Assembly: GCA_963693315.1 (NCBI GenBank)
Contig: OY856186.1
Coordinates: 92,813,417 to 92,877,416 of the forward strand
Direction of reading: 5' to 3'
Length of the DNA: 64,000 nucleotides
Source: Diogma glabrata
Lineage: Eukaryota > Arthropoda > Insecta > Diptera > Cylindrotomidae
The position numbers were made by a program, and so were the translations under genes. The stretch's first letter is position 1; each line of letters starts with the position of its first letter. This document shows positions 35,567 through 46,877 of the stretch, in pieces. The notes under the pieces were generated by a model. It saw only the letters and a program-made list of their open reading frames with translations, did not search any database and had not been told where the DNA came from.

Positions 35567-36774
35567 TAGGGTTACCAACTCTTGAAAGCGCGTGACCCGG
35601 AGATTTTATAATGTACAAAAATATAATTCAACTAGGGGACCTCTGTGCATATGCGCAAATTTTAAAACAAGTATTTTTTTAAACCTGAAATAAAATCACA
35701 ATCCAAAATAATACGTCTATCCGCACGCAAAGCATAAATTGAAATGAGAATAAAATTTGGAGGAAATCAAAACCTCCTAAATCATAGGCCTACTGATTCA
35801 AGCCATTTGCAGTAAACAATGAACATTGCCATATGCAAAAAATTGGATTAGTATTTTTGATTAAATGCTTTTGAATTTTTTTTATATGGAGTTTTATTTT
35901 TCCAGTTGGCGTTATGGCGATTTTTTCAATTTTTTATATTGAGTTTTAATTTCAAAATTGCGCTACAAGTTCACGATTTTGTTTGTGCTAAAAAATAAGC
36001 TAGGCTCACTCTAACCTCCGATATAGAGGTTTTGAAGAAATTCAAAAAATTTCGTTTATTTTAGTCTTTTTTGATTTTTTACACCTTTTTGTATTCTCTT
36101 CTTTCTCTTCTGTATTCTCTTCTTTCCTATGGTTACGCTTTTTCGTGACTTGTGTATTATATATATGATAAAAATTTAATTTAATTTAATCTCCATCATG
36201 CTTTATAATGAAATTAATACAGCATAATCTGCATTTTCCTGTTAACTTTTTCGAGCGCCTCATAGTTTTTATTTTTTAACCATTCTTTATTGAACGAGAC
36301 GTAATAACATTTTCTTGTATTGTCATTGTTTTGTTTGGGATTATTTTCATTTGACTGATATTTATTATTTAATAGTAAAATTAGCATACGCTCAGTTTTA
36401 TATGGGCAACTAATTAAATTCAAATGTCAAAACCATTCAAAATTAACAACGAAAAACTTTTAACATTAACCCAATATAGACATAAAACATCAATTAGGTT
36501 ATAGGTAATATGGAAAAACAAAATATCCAATGAACCAACATAAATAACCCAAAAACTCATTACAAAACTAAACTCGGCCGTTTTCTAATACACAGAGTTT
36601 TGTTTTTTTGTTTTAAAACGAATTCTGTTTATTTGAATTGAAAGAAATTTGACATGTTTTTATTTTTTATCTAATTATTACTTCGCCCGGAGATTTGCCT
36701 TCCAAACCCTGAGCCCGGAGATTTGCCGGCAAACCCTGAGTCTCCGGGTGAAAAATACTCAGTTGGTAACCCTA
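35567..36774. mobile_element. hAT-like non-autonomous element, 1208 bp, 8-bp TSD
   Basis: Perfect 14-bp inverted termini TAGGGTTACCAACT are flanked by an exact 8-bp duplication CTGGCATT (35559-35566 and 36775-36782). An 8-bp duplication with a (C/T)AGGG terminus is the hAT superfamily signature. Removing the element with one duplicate rejoins the Gypsy pol frame. Subterminal CCCGGAGATTT motifs occur near both ends (35597; 36688, 36714). Interior frames (for example 36214-36423, minus) encode nothing recognisable, so it is non-autonomous or a deletion derivative. Confidence 0.88.
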
Positions 36775-36831
36775 CTGGCATTGTACACATCTTTGAAATT
36801 TTCAAATTCTTTGGATCACACTGACAAATAA

Positions 36832-37923
36832 AATTAAAAATTATCGTTACAAAAACAGAAGAAACTATTCAAATTAACCTAGATTATTCATCCAATAAAA
36901 GTTGCTAAATTTTTTATCTGCAATATATTAAAAGTTTTCTCAAACGAGTAGATCTCATAAACACTTAATACTCCTAAGAAAATATTATGTGAAAATGCTG
37001 TTCCCAAAAATAATTTGGTCATCCAACATTGAAATACTTAAATCAACACCCCCAACAACAACAACAAAAACATCGTTTCGGTCAAAATTTATGGTTATTC
37101 AATGATCTGGAAATTTTGATAATGAATTATCTTGCTAAAAATAAACCCACAAAATAAAATGTTATGAAATTTGCTAAAAAATGTATATAAATATCTATGT
37201 TAGAAGAGAGCATACTATTTAATGCACATAAAAAAAAGTTCCTATAAATAATTTTATATGAGAATTATGGAAATAGTTGTTTGGTAAGTTTTTTATTTTT
37301 CTCAAACCAAAATTTATAAAAATTGGGTTTATTTGTGTATTTTAGGACACATTTGTGGAATAATTAAAGAGGAGATATCAATGTTGTTTTCATGAAATAA
37401 AAATTCGTTCAAAAAATTCGTATAAAATTACTAGACCTCGACTTAAAACTAATCGAAATATATACAAAAAAAGTTTATTCTACTTAAAATGTCAACATCA
37501 AACGAAATAAATTTAGTTTTTATTTGCATTTGATGACAAATAAAAACGTATAAAAAGCTTTTATGTGTTATGCCTTTGCTGGAAAAGTTCACTTGTAAGC
37601 TACATAAATTTTTTTTATTTTGTTTTTTATTCTATTTGATATTTTTTTCTATTGGAATAAATGACAAACAAAAATTTCACCCTTAGAATATTTGTTGATA
37701 TAAAAACTCCATTTGATCCATTGAAATGTATATACAAAAACAGTAAGACATAAAACGAATTATATAGATTTGATGTTTGATGTTGGTTATGTTTAATTTA
37801 AACTTTTATGCTGTATATACCGAAACTAAACCTTAAAATGTTTAAAGTGTGTCCTTAAGTTTGCACGCATTGTAGAATCAGTTTTGTGATTTGCAATTTT
37901 TTTTTAATTTTTGATCTATATTT
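36832..37923. other. AT-rich DNA, no gene seen
   Basis: No open frame or repeat of note. Confidence 0.5.
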
Positions 37924-38130
37924 ATGAATTCTATTCAGCCAACGATAGCACCCTAAATTTTATTTATGAAATATGACAAGATGATGATGCCTCACTATTA
38001 CTTGTCCGACGAAGCAAGCCTTTATATAACTGTATATATTAGCTTTAACCATCGAGGAAGACAGTGCGTCACATGATCAAGAAGAATACCACTAACTGGA
38101 TTATTGGTAACCAAATTTTTTTGTTATTTT
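37924..38130 (+). repeat. Unknown coding-derived repeat, copy 2
   Basis: Homologous to 18155-18370. GAATTCTATTCAGCCAACGA corresponds to GAACTCTATTCAGTCAATGG, and AGCCTTTATATAACT to AACCTTTATATAACT. The plus-frame peptides correspond (EFYSANDSTLN; LLLVRRSKPLYN; SRKTVRHMIKK). It is more decayed than copy 1. Confidence 0.6.
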
Positions 38131-38179
38131 ACTTTTTTTTGGTTAAGGCGTGAGCACATATCACCGACCTAATTTTAAG

Positions 38180-38255
38180 GCGACGTTGAGCCGAGTGGTT
38201 TAAAAACTAGACTGTACATATCCTAGGGTCGACGGTTCGAATCCAGTCAAATTCA
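38180..38255 (+). repeat. tRNA-like SINE head (A and B boxes)
   Basis: An A-box-like TGAGCCGAGTGG (38187-38198) and an exact B-box GGTTCGAATCC (38234-38244) are spaced as in a long-variable-arm tRNA (Ser/Leu-like), but the acceptor and T stems do not pair properly. It is a tRNA pseudogene or the pol III promoter head of a SINE, not a working tRNA gene. Confidence 0.6.
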
Positions 38256-40641
38256 TTAAACTTTTCTTTGCTGCTGGGTAGTCCATAAGCTGTATGTAAG
38301 GGTAATTTTCTTTATAATATTACCAGTTACACTTTTATTTTATTCGAGCGCTTTTTTTACTCTTCAAATTTACTATTACTATTTACTATCGTAGAAACAA
38401 TTTCATTTCCTATGCGAGATGAAAACGTTTAACGTTAACAAATTTTCACTGACGAAAAATAGTAAAATGTACCATATATATTTTTAATATCGTTCTCACT
38501 CGTAAGAGCAAATTATTTTTTTATTTTGCTCCTACGAAGTTGATTTTACTATTTTCTTTCATTCCAAAATTAATACTTTTAGCACTGTTTTGATATTAAA
38601 TAAATTAGTACTTTTGTGACATTCTTTTTATTTATTTTAATAACAATTCTTGCGTAATTGGACAAACTATTCAGAAAAATAATCTTTTTTGTTTTTAATT
38701 CGAATGAAAGGTTCAACATTTGAAGCAAATATTAAAGTGTGAGTATTTGATATAAAAAATTTATTGAAGGATCAACTACAAAAAAGGGTTTTTATTGTTT
38801 TTTACAACCATAATTGTGTGCGTTCGTAGTCTTAATAAAATAAAATAAGCAGCTATTAATTTTGTTCTGTTGGATGATTGCTGCGGAACACATTTTAGTA
38901 TTTTAATGCAAAAGTTTACATATTTACGAAAGAATAAAATTCATTAAACATAAACCCAATACAACGTTTTATCCTTCCGACAGAGTAACATGTAATAATT
39001 TCAATTAAATTATATTAAAACTCATTGGTAAAAAAAAATGTAAAACGAATAAAAAAAACGTTACACTGAAAAAACATAAAAAATTTTAACTACTAATACA
39101 AATGAGAATTTAGAAACCAATAAATAATAAAAAAAATATTTTTTTCCATAATAAAAATTTAATTCAATTCAATCGTAGTAGCCTTTGCGTTTTTCAATTT
39201 TCGATAGAGGGACATGCGCTGTTACGAAGGGGTTCGTCCTTTAAAAGCTTATCGGTTTCAATGCTATCTCATTATTGAATCAATATAGATTATCCAAGAC
39301 AGATTTAATTTTTTTCGTTATTATATTGCTATATTTTGCTACTTTTCAACATGCGATAGCTCTTTGCGCCAGAAAAGAAAAAAACAAACTTGAGTATCTA
39401 ATTGAATTCTCACAAACATTTTGAATAAAAGTTTTATTTTGGTAGTTCGGGGGTTTATCCGTTATCGTGGGGAATATTTCTATTCTAAATAATATCCTTA
39501 GTCACGATTGTATAGTCATTATTGATGTTTTCCAATCAATGTGCAATCAATGGCTGACACTTGGTCAATTTCTAGTCCTAATATGTATTTACATTAGACT
39601 ACATTAAGGGAATTTAAATTTATTGGGGATTTTTAAGATCAATCAAACTCAAGTAAGTAAAGAAGTAATCTAAATAATTGTTATTTCTTGAAAATCAAGG
39701 TTTTGTCGTGTGATGTTTAGGTTGGTTTTTCATATAGTGACATTATCATGATTGTTTTTGCGGTGAATTTTAGAACATAATTTGCCGATTTCTAATTATC
39801 ATAGCTGTATGTGTTTTGTCATCTACACACTGTCATATGACCATTTGAATGTTAGAGAAAAAGCTCTATATATGTTATTGTACAGGTGGTTTATCAGTCG
39901 GTTCCGTGAATTTACTTAAAACCTGAAGGAATTAAAACTATTACATAATTTTTTTCTTTTGAGTCTATACAAGCGTTGTGAAAATTTGTTCTATCATTTA
40001 ATTATACTTTGAAGAAAATTTTGTATCCTTTTTTGATACGTTATTTATTTTTAAAGTTATATTAGTTGAGACGGTTGCGATATAGATAACCCTTTTTCCA
40101 ATCAAGTGAATTATATTCTGGAATTTACATGTTCCAATGGTAAGATTCAGCTTGCATTGAACTTAAATTGAGCTACTACAGAACGTATGTCTATTTGAAT
40201 TGAAGGTCAAAATACTTTCATCAGTTCAACATATGCATATTTTGTTATTTACGGTTTGTGGTCAAACGTTAAAAATAATAAAAAATTAATTTACCACATA
40301 TTTGTTTGTGTCTAAATTTCGATTTTGGTTATGTATTTTTCAATAGTCAAAAAATTACTGTTTCTGTTATTTTGGCTCTATTTTTGATGATTTCAATCAA
40401 TTAACTCGCTTGGAACGCGGCCATAGATAGATGTTTCTGATCGAAACATCTATCGTTTTTCGTTTTTCGGTTTAGGTTTGTCAAAAAAATACCGTTAACA
40501 CTGTCAAAAGAATGATTTTCATAGATTTTGTTAGCAATTTTTTTTTTGAAAAACATGTAATGAAAATATTTTGGACTAGAAACATATGACACATAAAAGT
40601 CAGTATTTGGATGACATTTTCTTAATATAAAAAGTGTTGTA
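38256..40641. other. About 2.4 kb AT-rich DNA with short dispersed repeats
   Basis: 39500-39585 recurs at 22470-22560. 39612-39670 (GGATTTTTAAGATCAAT … AAGTAAGTAAAGAAGTAA) recurs inverted at 52587-52640. A GATGTTTCTGATCGAAACATC palindrome lies at about 40430-40452. No gene. Confidence 0.5.
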
Positions 40642-40902
40642 AATTAAAAATTGATAACACATGTTATTATTTCGCAAATATTTTGTTTTCTATTTTTTTT
40701 TTTTTATTTTCTAAAATTTTGCTCAATGCATTTCGGCCTACGCCATTATCAAGAGCGATACAAAATGGTTAACTATTTTCATAACCATTTTGGATCGCTC
40801 TTGATAATGGCGTTAGCCGAAATGCATTGAGCAAAATTTTAGAAAATAAAAAAATAAAAAAAATATTTGCGAAATAATAACAAGTGTTATCAATTTTTAA
40901 TT
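40642..40902. repeat. Palindrome with ~120-130-bp arms
   Basis: Arms about 40642-40770 and 40783-40902 pair over most of their length with a roughly 9-bp indel, around a 12-bp loop. Shared blocks are CGCAAATATTTT, ATTTTGCTCAATGCATTTCG and CGCCATTATCAAGAGCG. Long-hairpin MITE or foldback remnant. Confidence 0.85.
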
Positions 40903-40960
40903 TATATTAAAATGTTTCGCCAAGTGCCGACAGTCGACACAATTGAACTTATTTAAACAG

Positions 40961-41050
40961 TGTTGTGTTATAAGAACTACAATATGTGTGACAACACATA
41001 TATACCTTTTAAGACCTAGGTCTCACAACAACATGCGTTCTGAGGTTGGC
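40961..41050 (-). mobile_element. 3' tail fragment of the CR1/Jockey-like LINE
   Basis: TGTTGTGTTATAAG … ACCTTTTAAGACCTAGGTCT … ACAACAACATGCGTTCTGAGG matches the 3' part of the LINE at 5420-5530, same orientation. Only the last about 90 bp are present, an extreme 5' truncation. Confidence 0.72.
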
Positions 41051-42249
41051 ATGCGATAAAATGCTTTTGCGATAACGTACGTTTTGCCACCTCAAGTTCG
41101 AAAATGCAAACGTAAATGAACATGAAATTGGATATGATAGATTTTAATATCCAGCTTTAACAACTTCCAAGCACCAAATAATAGAAACAATTGGAAAATA
41201 TTATGTTGCTGTAGATAAAATGTCGTTTTGCCTCAAAAGTGGTAATTATATTAGGGAGAAGTTTTTGAGAATTTTTTATGTTTGAATCCGGATTGGACCA
41301 CTTCTAAATAATAGGAACAGTTAGCACATATCAGGTGGTTGAAGAATAAATGTCGTTTTGTTACAAAGGTTGTGATAAGTATGCTTAATGAAAAAACATG
41401 ATGTTTTTGAGTGATGTTTTTTTAATGTAGTGGTGCAGGTGGAAAATGATAGTGTAGTGGTGCAGTTGGAAAATGATAGCTTGTTCCATACTAAATGCAA
41501 TTTTTCAAAACGAATAAATGACTTTAAAAAGAAGCATTTATGTTGAATGGAGAGGTTTTCTAAGAAGATTTATCGTTGGAAAATATAAGTTTGCATAGTA
41601 ATTTAAATATCGTTTTTGAAACGACAAGAGATGTAGTTACAAAACAAAAGTTGTAATTATTGAAAGGAAGTATTTAAACTAAATGAAGGGGTTTCTTAAG
41701 AAATTTTCTGTAGTAATAAGGTCAGTTGTGTTGGAACACATTATGTCGGTTCATATTAAATGTCGTTTCTCTGGAAAGTTGTAATTACAATATAAGTATT
41801 AAATACAAGCATTTAGACTAAATGAAGAGGTTTTCTAAAATGTTTTCTGGCCAATAGAATCAATTGGATTGTAAACATTAGGTCGGATCATATTAAATGT
41901 CGTTTTTTATTAAGTTATAATTATTTAAACATAAAAAAGATTTTTGGACAAACTGAAAAAAATAGTAGTGTAGATATGATGTTTTTTTAAAACAGTTAAA
42001 ATTGTTGAAGGCTAAATGAAGAGGTTTTAGAAGATTTCTGCGTGTATCCTCGTTTCCCATCATTTCTTTTATTACGTTAATTTATGAAATGTTATAATTT
42101 TTCGACAACGCGTTGATGTTTTGTGTTCTTTTTAAACAGAAATAAAAACTATTTGCAAAGAGTTTTATGTTGTTTACAAGCTGATTCTGAATTATGATGC
42201 TTTGCTATGATAACTTTTTATATGACAAATTTTTTAAGTATATCTTTTA
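41051..42249. repeat. Degenerate tandem repeat and a block shared with 53.9-54.2 kb
   Basis: Between about 41215 and 42040 an irregular ~120-170-bp unit recurs. It contains AAATGTCGTTTT, AAGTTGTAATTAT, and AATGAAGAGGTTTTCTAAGA-like pieces (41219, 41350, 41588, 41758, 41894). The terminal block 42012-42215 (GAGGTTTT…GTATCCTC…AATTTATGAAATGTTATAATTTT…GATGTTTTGTGTT…AAGAGTTTTATGTT) matches 53936-54160. It lies directly upstream of the Penelope ORF and may be that element's leader or another element's end. Confidence 0.55.
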
Positions 42250-43993
42250 TTGTTTAAGTATATCTTTATTGCAATTCTGTGTAAAAAACATTTAACAACT
42301 TATAACAGTAACCCAGCAAAGCTGTATGGTCTTCCTAAAATACACAAGGTTGAAATACCGATTAGACCAATCGTTTCCTGGATAGGCACACCAGCATATA
42401 ATTTGTCCAAATTTTTATCTAAGATTCTCCAACACATCTCTTCAGACTCATATAATGTAAAAAATTCTTACAATCTTAAAACTAAATTAGACTTGCTGCA
42501 TTCCATCAACCAAGAACACGAACTCATCTCCTTTGACGTGGTGTCTCTGTTCACCAACATCCCTATGAGCATCCTTTATGATATCATCCACAATCGGTGG
42601 GAGCAGTTAGAATCAATAACCCCAATCCCACAGGAAATGTTTATAAAATTGGTAAAATTTTGTTGTGGAGATTGTAACTTCTTCGTGTTTAACAACATAT
42701 CTTACAAACAAACTTTTGGAGGTGCGATGGGTTGTCCTCTTGTCCCCATCATAGCTGATCTCATCATGAACCAACTCCTCGATATTTCCATCCCTCGATT
42801 AAATTATACTCCATCCATAGTAGTCAAATATGTCGATGACCTACTGTTCACCTTACCAACCGTCGAAATTAACAATACCATCTCCATTTTAAATGATTTC
42901 CATGAACGTTTAAGTTTTACCTATGAACAACAACAGAATAATCAGCTAAGTTATTTAGCCATGACCTTGCACTTAAATACTGATGGCTCTATAGATACTA
43001 ATTGGTTCTCGAAACCTACTAGCAAATATAGACTCTTAAACTTTCTCTCTTCACACTCTTTTTCCCAGAAACGCAACATTATAGTCACCACAATAGAAAG
43101 AACACTAAAACTTAGCTCTGTAAGATTTTGGCCTGATAACTGCATAATTATTAAAGAAGGACTCATAAAAAATAACTACCCTCCATATCTAATAGATAAA
43201 TATATTAATAAATTCATAATAGCCCAACAAACCCTTTTGCTCCAACCACCAATAGAGAACCAATCACCTCCACTTCCTATTATCACACACGATCCCGACA
43301 CAATAATACCCACTTCCCCCCTGCTTTATACGTCTCTTATCTTTGTTGACAATTTATCAAATAAAATTGAATGACTTCTTAACGAGTTTCTACCCACTAA
43401 CCAAATCAAAATTACCTTCAGACCAGGCAACACAAACCACCAAAGATTTTTCACCAAACTCAAAGATGTAACTCCAAAAAACAAAATATGTAACATCGTA
43501 TATAAAATTAACTGTAATGACTGTTCTAGTTGTTATATCGGCGAATCCTCTCAGTATTTAGAAAAAAGGATGTACCAACACTCTGTTGACTCCAAAAGAA
43601 TAATGATGTCCCCAGTAACAACACCAATCACAACTAATAGGTCCATCCACTGTAATCGAACAACAAATTTCAATTCCCGTTCCCACAAACAGCCCGATCC
43701 TCAACTTGCTCCAACCTCCCCCAATCATCAACCATTTAACCCCAAACCCACCCGACAATCCCAAAAAGTATTACACGACGGCTTTAGCTTACCACATATC
43801 TGATACCTCGCATACGTTTGACTTAAAAAACCCTGAAGTCCTTTGTAAAGAAACGAACCGTTATAAACGTATCTCTAAAGAAGCGCTTTTTATCCTGTCA
43901 TATACCAATTCGATTAATAAGAAATCCGACACAATGGGTATGGCTAAAATTTATATCGATCTTATAAAACCTATTAGTTCTCCAAATATGTAA
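42250..43993 (+). pseudogene. Penelope-like element: reverse transcriptase plus GIY-YIG endonuclease
   Basis: The 374-codon frame 42250-43374 carries a Penelope-type RT: KLYGLPKIHK (residues 24-33), SFDVVSLFTNIP (94-105, motif A), GGAMGCPLVPIIAD (157-170, motif B) and YVDD (194-197, catalytic, nt 42829-42840). A single TGA (43372-43374) follows; the same frame then continues through a linker into a GIY-YIG nuclease: VYKINCNDCSSCYIGES with a Cys cluster, then EKRMYQH (Arg and His positions), to about 43770. A +1 shift leads to the last part (ISKEALFI, stop at 43993), which supplies the late Glu. The N-terminal RT region is missing and the first codons are not an ATG, so the copy is 5'-truncated. 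This RT/GIY-YIG fusion is specific to Penelope-like elements, which are telomerase-related. Confidence 0.92.
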
Positions 43994-45044
43994 ACATTAA
44001 ACCACTTCACTTTTATAATAAGTCTCCATTATTTACTTAACTTTTTACCAATCTCCATCCTTGATCTCACACATACCAAACAATTTATCAATACCATAAT
44101 TACTTATCATATTAACAGTTCCTTAAATACTTTCAGTCTGTGATAATCGTAAATTTAATATCATTTGTTCTTGTTATCTAGTCTTGAAAATGTCTTGTTA
44201 ATTTATTTTAGATCATTTTAGTTAGAGTTTTTTTAAAAAATTATTTTAATTTAGTGTTTCTGTTAAAGGTGTATTGTGCAATAATGTTATTAGCTTATAA
44301 ATAATATTTCAATTCATTGTTTGTAACGTCATAGAGAAAAAATTTTTTAAATTAACTGTGTGCAAAAACCAAAATGCATTAAACCTAACACTAATTTTTA
44401 TAACCGTCGCCTCTAATTTAGTTATCTCATGTAAGTTTTATTGTCATAATGTTCGTTATTAATTATTATAAGTTTGTTTTGTCCTAGTTTTAATCGTTTA
44501 AACTGAAAAGTAACCTAATACATAATATTTATATTCTTTTAGTACATAATATCTTGAAAATGACGAACATCTTCGTCGAAAATTTGATTAATGTTAACAA
44601 ATAACAATTGAGGAAAAATACAATAATCAAGAATTAACCTTTTCAATGTTTTCATAATTCATAAATTCACCTAAAAACTCCCGCAACAAATATTAACAAG
44701 TATTAAATGGTGAAAAAATCAAAACAATTCTGTGTATGTTATCTAAAAATTTTATAATATTTCTACAAACATTTTAGAAAAAAAATTATTTTTGAATTCA
44801 ATTCGTTTTGTTCGTTATTATTTTTAAAATTTTTTTTAAGTAAAACTTCTTTAGGTGCGTTATGAGAATTTTGCAACGGAAGTAACCATTTTAACAGATA
44901 TACATATAACCACATACATTCATCTCTATCATACTACAGTCTGATTTTGAATTTTAAACATATACATGCAAACAATTCCAGAAAAACGAAAGTAGAAATT
45001 TAAACACAATGCAATAAAAAAGAGTAGCGAAAAGGGTAGCGAAA
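43994..45044. other. AT-rich flank of the Penelope-like element
   Basis: No gene. Part may be the element's 3' untranslated region, with no clear terminal repeat found. Confidence 0.45.
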
Positions 45045-45191
45045 ATCCGAAAATCTACGTCCACGCCGTGCTTCCTGGGTAACGCTAACAGAATTAGGTT
45101 GGTGTAGTTGAGAGGGGCAGAGTAAATACTGCTTATACTCAATGACTCTGCACCATGGCGAGTCATTGGCGCCATAAAACCAATGCAACTC

Positions 45192-45353
45192 AAGCGTCTG
45201 TTCTCCATGTTAGGGGCGGCTTGGAGCGGGCGTCTGTCTTGGATCAAGCGGCTCGCTATATAAATGTGTAGGAAGCGTCTGTTCTCCATGTTAGGGGTGG
45301 CTTGCAGCGAGCGTCTGTCTTGGATCAAGCGGCTCGCTATATAAACATGTAAA
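45192..45353 (+). promoter_or_regulatory. Duplicated 81-bp leader unit with TATA-like box
   Basis: Two direct copies (period 81, starting AAGCGTCTGTTCTCCATG at 45192 and 45273) each contain GGATCAAGCGGCTCGCTATATAAA-type sequence, with TATA-like GCTATATAAA at 45254 and 45335. Copy 1 of the LINE has a single unit at about 11007-11087. LINE promoters are often internal and repeated in this way; promoter function here is inference. Confidence 0.5.
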
Positions 45354-46877
45354 AAGGTTGTTTCTGGTGACCTTAAGATGCAGAACGAACCCATTCACGA
45401 AAATTTGGGTTGGGCGAAGGGCTAACACCCCATTTCCGTAAAAAAATTATTGTCATGAATTCTGTACACAGGCCTCGGAATATCTCGGAATCATTATTGG
45501 AACGACCTCGGAAACTGTACCCGGACTACGATTTAAAAATGGGAACCTGGAACGTGCTAAGCCTTAGAAGACCAGGAGATCTCCTAAAACTCACACAACA
45601 AGTCGAGAGCTACACACTAGATATAGTGGCATTACAAGAACTAAGATGGCCAGGTAGTGGAATCCATGAAACAGCGAAAGGATACACTCTTTATTATTGC
45701 GGTCATCAAAACGGAGGAGAATTTGGAGTTGGCTTTCTTATACACCGTCGCGTGAATCAGCATGTTATCGACTTCTGCCCAATTAATATGCGGTTATGCA
45801 CACTGAGAATCCGCACGCAAAAATTCAATGTAACGATCGTCAATGTTCATGCACCTACTGAAGATAAAGCAGATGATATTACACTGAGAGAAATAATATT
45901 CTAATATTAAATAAAAGCTTTTCTCAAATACAGAAACTCTTAGTTGATGAAAATTCGAAGATGATCTTCTGGATTATAGAATAACTGGTTTAAACCGAGA
46001 GAAGTTTTGTTAGTTTTATCAATAAGACCAATTTATAGATTAAGATTAGCTTATTCAATTTCATATAATTACGAAATTCTCAATTTAAATCATCTATAAT
46101 TATTTTAAGAATTTTTACAATCAATTTAATAGCTATACGCTTCAAAATAGAATTTCAATAAATTGATGATTTTGTGCAACTTTTATTCTCATTTATACTC
46201 AAATATTTACAATCATTTCTAGAACAACCATTTCTTGAAAAATTATTTCTAATATAGTTTTATTTTGAGAAAATTACAATCAAATTTTTTTAACTCAATT
46301 TATAAAATTTCAAAGTAATTCAAGGTAGATTCATAAATTATGGCTTATTCTTGATTTATGTTAAATTTAATCAAAATTGGTATATACCATCAACAATTTA
46401 TTGACATTTTTGTTTCTTGTAATTAAGTATAGAATAGAAGGATTGATTTTAATCAATTTTCTTGAGTTGGTTTGAGAACAATTTTCATGAGTGGAAACTA
46501 AATTAATATATTTATATGTAAATATAATAATCAAACCTGTTTAATTGTTTTGCTTAACTAAAACATTGCCAAGCTCATTTCGTGTTACAATATTAAGCAT
46601 TAAGGATTAAAGTGTTTTAATAATATTTTAAAAAATAACAAAACCAATTCAATAATTAATAATTTTACTTAATTTTGAGTCAAATTGTGTGAAAAAATAT
46701 ATTGTAAATTAGATTTAAATAGTTTAGTGTATTTTAATGTGAATTTGTATTGTGAAAATTGTTTTAAAAAATTCAGTGCTTTGAAAAATTATTTATAGTG
46801 AGTATAGAAATATTTTTTGTTTTAAAAAATTTTAAGAACTCATATGTTTAAAACAAATACATTCAGCCGCGCCTAAA

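Larger units (their letters stand above)
34018..36831 (-). pseudogene. Ty3/Gypsy pol fragment (RT end and RNase H), split by two elements
   Basis: Three minus-strand pieces are collinear with the RT-to-integrase part of a Gypsy-type pol. Piece 1 (about 36820-36775, continued at 35558-35455 beyond the hAT element) reads FENFKDVYNA, then MVDPSDTAIGALVQQF, the strand carrying the first RNase H aspartate. Piece 2 (about 34335-34140) reads EFTLFTDHKPLILASKQN, then in another frame QFTTDIQHISGTDSVVA, the end of RNase H. Piece 3 (about 34135-34018) continues in the connection region (TIADAQTNNEKLLTFLQSNA). RNase H sequence between pieces 1 and 2 is missing or unreadable, and there are several frameshifts. 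No LTR, gag or env was found. Inactive. Confidence 0.82.

Noticed and set aside
34018..36831. Complete LTR retrotransposon
   Set aside because: Only RT-end, RNase H and connection pieces are visible; no LTRs, primer-binding site, gag or integrase could be found.
38180..38255. Functional tRNA gene
   Set aside because: A and B boxes are present but the acceptor and T stems do not pair and no clear anticodon loop forms.
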